NCBI GenBank assembly: GCA_947561395.2
Contig: OX387182.1
Coordinates: 31,613,949-31,677,948 of the forward strand
Direction of reading: 5' to 3'
Length of the DNA stretch: 64,000 nucleotides
Source of the DNA: Buxus sempervirens
Lineage: Eukaryota; Streptophyta; Magnoliopsida; Buxales; Buxaceae
In this document: piece after piece, positions 57,766 through 64,000 of the stretch
Position numbering within the stretch: the stretch's first letter is position 1
Layout of the letters: the number at the start of each line of letters is the position of its first letter
Notes under the pieces: model-generated
Databases searched by the model: none
Seen by the model: only the letters and a program-made list of their open reading frames with translations
What the model was told of the DNA's origin: nothing
Program-made: the position numbers and the translations under genes

Positions 57766-58004
57766 CTTTTCTCTTTTTGGGACCTGTTGGAAGCCCTAGA
57801 ATATTCCAACAATTCTAAAAAAAGAAAAAGAAAAAAAGAAGCAAATAAAGAAAAAAAAATCAAACTCATGTTCACCTAGCCTCACATAGGCATTCATAGG
57901 TATGTGAATGAGATTAAATGGGTACTGATATTTTTCTTTATTTTTTTTCAGGTACCAATACACTCGCAACCATAGCTCCTGTAACCAGATCAAGAGCTCG
58001 CACC

Positions 58005-59620
58005 ATGAATCCCATTGAGAATGAAGCTGATATTCCTAACCCAGATGTAGCCATGCTTCAGGAGCAAGTGGCAGGACTAGCCCGAATGCTAGAGAGCATA
58101 CTGTCGGTGCAGGCCCAACAAGTACAAGCCTAGAACCAAGCATCCACTTCCAACCCAGCACCTCCACCCCAAATCAATATTCCACCTCTGGTTCAACCTA
58201 TTCTTGAACCCATTTATGAACCTACCCCTGAACTTATACTGATCAGGGATGAGACAGTTGAATCGGACAAAGAAAAGGAAAAAGAAAGGATGAGGGAAGA
58301 AATGGAAAAGAAATTCATGCACAGATTGGAAATGATCCAAGATGAACTGAGAGTGGTAAAAGGGGTGAACAACTTTGGGGGCACCAACTTTGAAGACTTG
58401 TGCCTATACCCTAATGTTAACCTGCCAGCCAAGTTCAAGTGTCCAGACCTGGATAAGTATGATGGCACGGGCTGCCCCATGAGCCATCTAAAGTTGTACT
58501 GCGGTGCTTTATGCCAGTTCGGTCGAGATGAGGGTGTTCTGATTCAGCTCTTCCAAAGGAGCTTGACCGGAACAGCTTTAAGGTGGTTTGCCACCTTGGA
58601 CCATGGAAAGATAGAAGATGGAAGGACCTAGAAGATGCCTTCCTAGCTCAATACAGGTTCAATTCAGAGATCGTGCCAGATAGGTACGACGTAATGAGAA
58701 TGAGTAAGGGAAAGGACGAATTTGTAAGGCAGTATGCCAAAAGATGGAGGGAGACGGCCTCTCAGGTCAGGCCACCCATGCTAGAGCAGGAGATGATATC
58801 CACTTTCATCAGTACATTGGGTCAACCATTTTACAGCCACCTGGTGGGTCAGACCACCACTAATTTTGTTGCCTTGGTAAAAGTGGCTGACCGAATCAAG
58901 GACGGGATTAGGTCAGGTAAAATAATTTACCACTCTGCTATGGTCAGTCAATAGGACCCCAATCTGAAGAAAGGAAGTGGGTTGAAAAAGAATGGGAACA
59001 AGAAAGAGGGGGAGGTGAACATGGTACAGCCACCATCAAGCCCTAACAAGCCCATACAAATTAATATACCCGCTCATTTTCCTACTCCATCTGCTCCATC
59101 TACCCAGGCCCCAATGAGGGTTAATGTTCCAGCAGCACCCTTAGACCAAAAGAGGGCTTTTACTAAAGAGGAAAGGGATGCCTACTTCGCAGCAAGGAGA
59201 AATAGGGTTTTCACCCCTATTCCAATGTCTCCGTCTCAGTTGCTACCCACTTTATTACAAGCAGGGTATATTACCTTAAGAGAACCCAATCTGAATGCAT
59301 CCAAGAGGAGAAATTTTGACCCTTCCACCACTTGTGATTTCCACATGGGTGCACCTGGGCACCCTACTGACAAGTGTTGGCCTTTGAAACATGCCATTCA
59401 GGATTTACTTGACCAGAATACCCTGTCTTTCAATACAGGGGTTCCCAATCCTCCTAGAACAGACATAGGTCAAAACCCTTTGCCTCAGCATCATGGGGTT
59501 GGTCCATCTAATGTCATAGGGGTCATTTCTTCTAATAAAATAACCTTTGACCCGTCTCAGTTAATCGCTCCTATAGGGACAACGGTCAAAGTGTATTTTG
59601 ACAGAAGAAATTAAGACAAA
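58005..59620 (+). pseudogene. Tat/Ogre gag fossil
   Basis: From MNPIENEADIPNPDVAMLQE through an acidic and charged stretch to the gag core: FEDLCLYPNVNLPAKFKCPD, KYDGTGCPMSHLKLYC, LTGTALRWFATLD, FLAQYRFNSEIVPDRYDV, KRWRETASQVRPPMLEQEM. The typical Tat knuckle-like motif CDFHMGAPGHPTDKC is encoded at 59333-59377. It would form the particle coat. Degraded, with several breaks. Confidence 0.88.
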
Positions 59621-60299
59621 GAAATAAATGTAATTTCAAGAAAGAATGAGAGTGCTGCTGAGATATTGCAAAACCACCTCTAGTAATCAATTACAGTCCA
59701 AACCACCATTGGTCATAAATTGTGACCCTCTCAATGTTTCTATTACTTCTGTAACTCCTCAACCAAAACAATGTCCACCATTGGTTGTAGATGCTCCTCT
59801 TACTTAGACTTCATCATCCAAGTCCAAACTTCCCCCATTAGTGATAAATGTCCCTAAGCCTTCTTACTTTAAATCGGCTGTACCATGGAACTACAGCGAA
59901 GCCTTTACCACTACATTCCCTGCAGCTGAGGCAGAAAGCAAGAAAGAAGTGAACCTCATGATGAAATCAGGAAAATGTGTAGGTGTAGGAGAAAAACAAA
60001 AGGAGACAGAGAAGGAAAGGGAAGAAGAGAAAAATAAAGGAAAGGCTAAGGTAGGGGAAGATGCCCCTTAGGTAATTGACAGTGAGGCTGCTGACCTCAT
60101 CAAAATCATAAAAAAAAGTGAGTTCAATGTTGTCGAGCAGTTGAACAAAGTCCCTGCCCAGATCTCAATTCTGGGATTATTGTTGAATTCTAAAAAACAT
60201 AGGGATTCTCTGTTAAGGGTACTTCAAGGGGCACATGTGCCTAAAAATATTGAACAAGACCAACTAGGCAAGATGGTTGGTCAGATTTTATCTCACAAT
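59621..60299 (+). pseudogene. gag-protease linker region of the Tat/Ogre element
   Basis: Proline- and lysine-rich coding remnants (PKPSYFKSAVPWNYSEAF; a lysine/glutamate-rich stretch near 60000) bridge gag and protease. This is the usual variable linker in Tat elements. It holds no separate gene. Confidence 0.6.
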
Positions 60300-60740
60300 G
60301 TCATAACTTTCTCTGAAACCGAGATCAGCCCAGCAGGGTACCATCATGTTGATCCTTTGCACATAGCTGTGCTCAGTAAGGGTTGCATGATAGCCCGGGT
60401 TTTAATTGATAATGGGTTGGTTCTGAATGTCTGCACGTTAATTACATTTGTTAGGCTCGGTCTGGAGCAAAATAAAATCAAACAAAATGGAAGAATCATA
60501 AGAGCCTTTGACAGCTCTAAAACACACTCCCTAGGGGAAGTTGAACTGCCGGTCACTATTGGACCGTATATTTTTAACATCACATTTGAAGTGATGGATA
60601 TACCTGCAACCTTCAACCTACTCCTAGGAAGGCCGTGGATTCATACAGCTAAGGCTATACAATCTACCCTCCACCAAAGAGTCAAATATATTAGAGGGCA
60701 AAAGGTGATTACTGTCCTAGCTGAAAATTTGGTTCCCCCC
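60300..60740 (+). pseudogene. Tat/Ogre aspartic protease domain
   Basis: VLIDNGLVLNVC at about 60397-60432 occupies the place of the catalytic loop in Tat proteases. FNLLLGRPWIHTAKAIQSTL (from about 60613) and KYIRGQKVITVLAE follow as in the family. Part of the broken polyprotein. Confidence 0.82.
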
Positions 60741-61013
60741 ATGTGGTCCCCTGATGTAATCTATATAAACATGGAAATGACTGCTGACAAGATGACATTT
60801 CACTCTTTCCAGTTTGAAATTGTTAATTTTATACCAAGAAAAGTTGACTTGTGCTGAGAAAATGGTCAAGAAAGTACTGGGAAAGTACCATTTCCATCCG
60901 GGAAAAGGTATGGGGGTTAACCTACAAGGAAGGATAGAACCAGTAAAAGTTAAGAAGCTGGTCCCAAGAGCAGGATTGGGGTCCAAGCCAAGAAACTGGA
61001 GAAGAAAGAAGGA

Positions 61014-61760
61014 ATGGAAGACATAAAATTCCCTCATATCAGGGAAACTTTTCCCAAACTTTCTCATATGATTCAACTGTCTCCACCCCAGGATCAGTCC
61101 AAACCCCCATACTATAACATTAACCCATTCCAGAAACCCAAGTCCCCAACCTTGCAACCATATGTTCAACCTTCACCTCCACAAGCACTGGGTGAGCCTG
61201 AACCACGGGCAGAACAGGAGCAGGATTTTTCTGAGGACGTTGGAGCCTTTTTTGTCATGACAGAAGGCAACCAAGAAGAAGGAGTAGAGGAGCTACCCTT
61301 CATTGACTGGGCTGCCGTAAAAGTTCCATCTGGAACCAGCCCTACAGCAGAAGCAGGCAATGCAACTCACCCAGTACTGGTGATTTCGGATGCGGACCCT
61401 GAGCTTGAGAAGCAGGCTTGTACCCCTGCCCCAGATTCTTTTATCTTGAACAATTGGGAGGAAACTCCCCTTACTTTTGAAGCCCCGTTTGTTTGGCAAA
61501 TAGACATGGCTTCCAAAAAAAAACTCCATTAGTGGAATGCCCTTTTCCTGAAGGTTTTAATGAGCCTTCGTCTTTAGGAAAAGATTTTGTAGAAGGCTCT
61601 CAAAAAACAAAAAAACATTTTTCCATTTTTTCTAGAAAAATTAAATTTTCAAAAAGGTCCAAACCACTTATGAACCTTATAAGCAAACGGAATTGGATCA
61701 GGTTGAGTATGACTTCGACCTCGAGCTCAACTTTGACCTAATGGGGGTCGAGGAAGAGAC
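61014..61760 (+). pseudogene. protease-RT spacer of the Tat/Ogre element
   Basis: An acidic, proline-rich coding remnant (DVGAFFVMTEGNQEEGVEEL; near 61695 a DLELNFDLMGVEEETEDEE stretch) sits between protease and RT. In Ogre elements an intron is known near this boundary; I could not confirm splice sites here. Confidence 0.6.
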
Positions 61761-61899
61761 CGAGGACGAAGAAGACGACCCTCTAAAAGAAATCACATAT
61801 CAATTGGAACGTCATGAAAAGGGGATCCAACCCAATATTGAAGAGACCATATCAATAAATCTAGGGACTGAAGATGACCCAAAAATAGTGAAGATTGGG

Positions 61900-62790
61900 G
61901 TATGCCTATCTGAGGTACAGCATGATGAAATGATACGATTCTTAGCTGATTATGAAGATATATTTGCATGGTCGTATCGGGATATGCCAGGGTTAGACAC
62001 TGTATGGTTGTGCACAGGCTACAAATTCGGCCAGATGTTAAGCCAGTTAAACAGAAACTGAGAAGGTTGAAACCTGAGTGGACATTGAAGGTCAAAGATG
62101 AAGTGGTTAAACAATTCCAAGCGGGATTCTTGGCGATCTCCACGTACCTTGAATGGCTTGCAAATATAGTGCCAGTACCAAAGAAGGATGGAAAGGTCAG
62201 AATGTGTGTAGACTACAGAGGCTTGAATAAGGCAAGCCCAAAGGACGATTTTCCACTTCCACACATCGGCATCTTGGTTGACAACACTGCTGTACATAGC
62301 CTGTTCTCATTCATGGATGGTTTCTCTGGTACAATCAGATTAAGATGGCTAAGGAGGATCAAGAGAAAACGGCCTTCATTATACCTTGGGGTACTTTCCA
62401 CTACACTGTCATGCCATTTGGGCTTAAGAACGCTGGGGCAACCTAACAGCGGGTCATGACAGCATTATTCCACGATATGATCTATAAGGATATGGAGGTC
62501 TACATGGATGATATGATAGCCAAATCATGTGAAGAAGAAGACCACTTGATCAACTTGAAGAAGGTGTTTGACCGGCCCAGGAAATACAGTCTAAGGCTTA
62601 ACCCTGCAAAATGTGTCTTTGGGGCTACATCAGAAAAATTGTTGGGCTTTATAGTAAGCAGAAGGGGAATTGAGATTGACCCAGCTAAGGCTAAAGCAAT
62701 CATTGAAATGCCATCACCTAGAACGAAGAAGGAAGTTCGTGGGTTTCTTGGAAGGATTCAGTACATAAGCCGGTTCATAGCATAACTCCC
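61900..62790 (+). pseudogene. Tat/Ogre reverse transcriptase domain
   Basis: Family motifs in order: FLADYEDIFAWSYRDMPGLD, then VPVPKKDGKVRMCVDYRGLN with ASPKDDFPLPHI, a FSFMDGFSG block, YMDD at 62501-62512 within VYMDDMIAKS, LRLNPAKCVFGATSEKLLGF and KEVRGFLGRIQYISRFIA. This is a Ty3/gypsy RT. Degraded, with several breaks. Confidence 0.9.
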
Positions 62791-62879
62791 TGCTATCTGT
62801 GAACCAATTTTCAAGCTTCTGAGAAAGAATAACCCGACGGTCTGGAATGACGATTGACAAGAAGCCTTTGACATGATAA

Positions 62880-63270
62880 AGGAATATTTATTGACCCCAC
62901 CTATGCTAGTGCCACCAACTCCAGGAAGACCACTGATTCTTTACTTGTCAGTTTTGGAGACGTCAATGGGGTGTGTCTTGGGGTAGCATGACGATATAGG
63001 CAGAAAGGAAAGGGCAATTTACTATCTAAGTAAAAAGTTCACAGAATATGAAGCAAAGTATTCCCCTTTGGAAAAGACTTGTTGTGCTTTAGTATGGGCA
63101 ACTCAGATACTGAGGCATTATTTCCTTAGTCATTCCACCTTGTTGATATCCCGAATGGATCCTTTGAAGTATCTATTTGAAAAACCGGCTTTAATTGGCA
63201 AAACAGCAAAGTGGCAGCTGTTACTCTCTGAATTTGACCTCACATATATCACTTAGAAGGCAATTAAGGG
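62880..63270 (+). pseudogene. Tat/Ogre RNase H domain
   Basis: AIYYLSKKFTEYEAKYSPLE, ALVWATQILRHYFL and PLKYLFEKPALIGKTAKWQL are the standard block after a Tat RT. It would remove RNA from the RNA/DNA hybrid. Degraded. Confidence 0.85.
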
Positions 63271-63379
63271 TCAAGCCATCGCTGATCACTTAGCTGCACA
63301 TCCTCTACCAGAATACCAACCCTTAAAGACCAACTTTCCTGATGAAGCAATCCTGTTTACTAAAGAAGAGGAAAGTGAA

Positions 63380-63780
63380 AGTTCTTGGCAAATGTTCTTT
63401 GATGGGGCCGCCAACATGAATGGAAATGGAATAGGGGCAGTTATGATCAAGCCAGATGGGGCACACATCCCAATTGCAGTGAAGTTAAGGTTCCAATGCA
63501 CGAACAATATTGCAGAGTATGAAATATACATAATTGGGTTACAAGCAGCCTTAGACCATGAAGTGGAGGAACTTGATGTATATGGAGATTCGAGTCTTAT
63601 CATCTTCCAAACAACTGGTGAATGGAAAACCAAGGATCACAAACTGATCCCCTATCACCAGTATTTGGAAGAAATAAGCACTAAATTTACTCGAATTTCC
63701 TTCAACTATATGCCAAGGGCCAATAACCAATTCGTGGATGCTTTAGCAACATTGGCTTCAATGGTCAGTATGCCAGAAGG
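63380..63780 (+). pseudogene. second (archaeal-type) RNase H domain of the Tat element
   Basis: SWQMFFDGAANMNGNGIGAV, then NNIAEYEIYIIGLQAAL, VYGDSSLIIFQTTGEW and NNQFVDALATLASM. An additional RNase H between the first RNase H and integrase is a known hallmark of the Tat clade. The frame continues with acidic sequence towards the integrase, which lies beyond the window. Confidence 0.85.
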
Positions 63781-64000
63781 TGTTGATATTAGACCACTAG
63801 AAATTGAAGTCAGAGATGAACCTGCTTATTGCCTTGTTCTAGAAGAAACACTAGAAGAAGAAGTACCATGGTTTCAAGACATTAAGAATTTCCTAAATGA
63901 TCGGAGTTTGCCAGAAAATGTCACTCCTACAGAGAAAAGAACAATACAGAGTTTGGCGGGTCAGTTCTTTCTAAGTGGTGGACAGTTGTACAAGAGATCA

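Larger units (their letters stand above)
55592..58004 (+). other. long untranslated leader of the Tat/Ogre element
   Basis: About 2.4 kb before gag without a convincing frame. The first part is T-rich with repeated AGCATGTTT words. A palindrome quartet is at 56842-56946 and a 15-unit tandem array at about 57085-57765, followed by an A-rich tract. Long leaders with tandem repeats are known in Tat/Ogre elements. Confidence 0.7.
53765..64000 (+). mobile_element. Tat/Ogre-type gypsy element, degraded, runs off the window
   Basis: Parts in order: 5' LTR (53765-55571), tRNA-Arg-type primer site (55574-55591), a long leader (about 2.4 kb) with a 28-bp palindrome quartet and a 15-unit tandem array, gag (58005-59620), protease (about 60300-60740), RT (about 61900-62790), RNase H (about 62880-63270) and a second RNase H-like domain (about 63380-63780). 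Integrase and 3' LTR would lie beyond 64000. Gag wording, the CX2HX4GH-type knuckle, long leader and second RNase H are hallmarks of the Tat clade, which includes Ogre. It is a fossil with many breaks. Confidence 0.9.

Overview
This window is a block of nested retrotransposons from a plant nuclear genome, most likely a eudicot with a large, repeat-rich genome. The evidence is plant-type LTR elements throughout (Ty1/copia Tork/TAR-like, Ty3/gypsy primed by initiator tRNA-Met, and Ty3/gypsy Tat/Ogre-like), a Cassandra element carrying 5S rRNA sequence in its LTRs, and the absence of any host gene I could support. I cannot name the species. Two LTR families dominate, and I label them myself. Family G is TGTAA..ACCCC to GGGGCGTTACA, followed by the primer site TGGTATCAGAG. 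Family T is TGTNAGCACC to GYRCACA and is Tat-like. Nearly all copies are solo LTRs with matching 5-bp target duplications, which lets the order of insertion be read directly.

Layout. 1-753: unassigned. 754-1541: hAT-like non-autonomous element. 1686-6723: a Copia element with a long polyprotein frame and a 3' LTR. 6724-7489: AT-rich, unassigned. 7490-33439: G1 (minus strand; gag remnant, primer site and LTR). Its LTR was entered by G2 (8180-25140), T4 (25201-27602) and G4 (28303-31620). G2 holds a Cassandra (9527-10251) and T1 (10446-24248). T1 holds G3 (13421-17305) and T2 (17426-22872), and T2 holds T3 (19000-22135). This gives a stack five deep, G1<G2<T1<T2<T3. 33532-45409: G5 (LTR, primer site, gag pieces), entered by G6 (36791-45036), which holds G7 (37361-42056), which holds T5 (38918-41381). 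45410-53764: partial T6, then T7 (46702-53764) holding T8 (48593-51603). 53765-64000: a degraded Tat/Ogre-type element (LTR, tRNA-Arg-type primer site, long leader, gag, protease, RT, RNase H and a second RNase H) that runs off the right edge.

The most unusual signal is a set of arrays of short palindromes in the Tat-like LTRs and leader. They come in two exact formats. One is about 21-nt palindromes on a 28-bp period, usually in fours. The other is 27-29-nt palindromes on a 39-bp period. One array lies on the promoter side of the TATA box and a second lies downstream in the transcribed part. Within most copies the two arrays share a similar palindrome word although the word differs between copies. 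A second notable signal is a conserved splice-donor-like motif (GTAAGTAGCA) and a pyrimidine-CAG acceptor inside the family G LTRs. A third is the match between the Cassandra LTR end plus primer site and those of family G.
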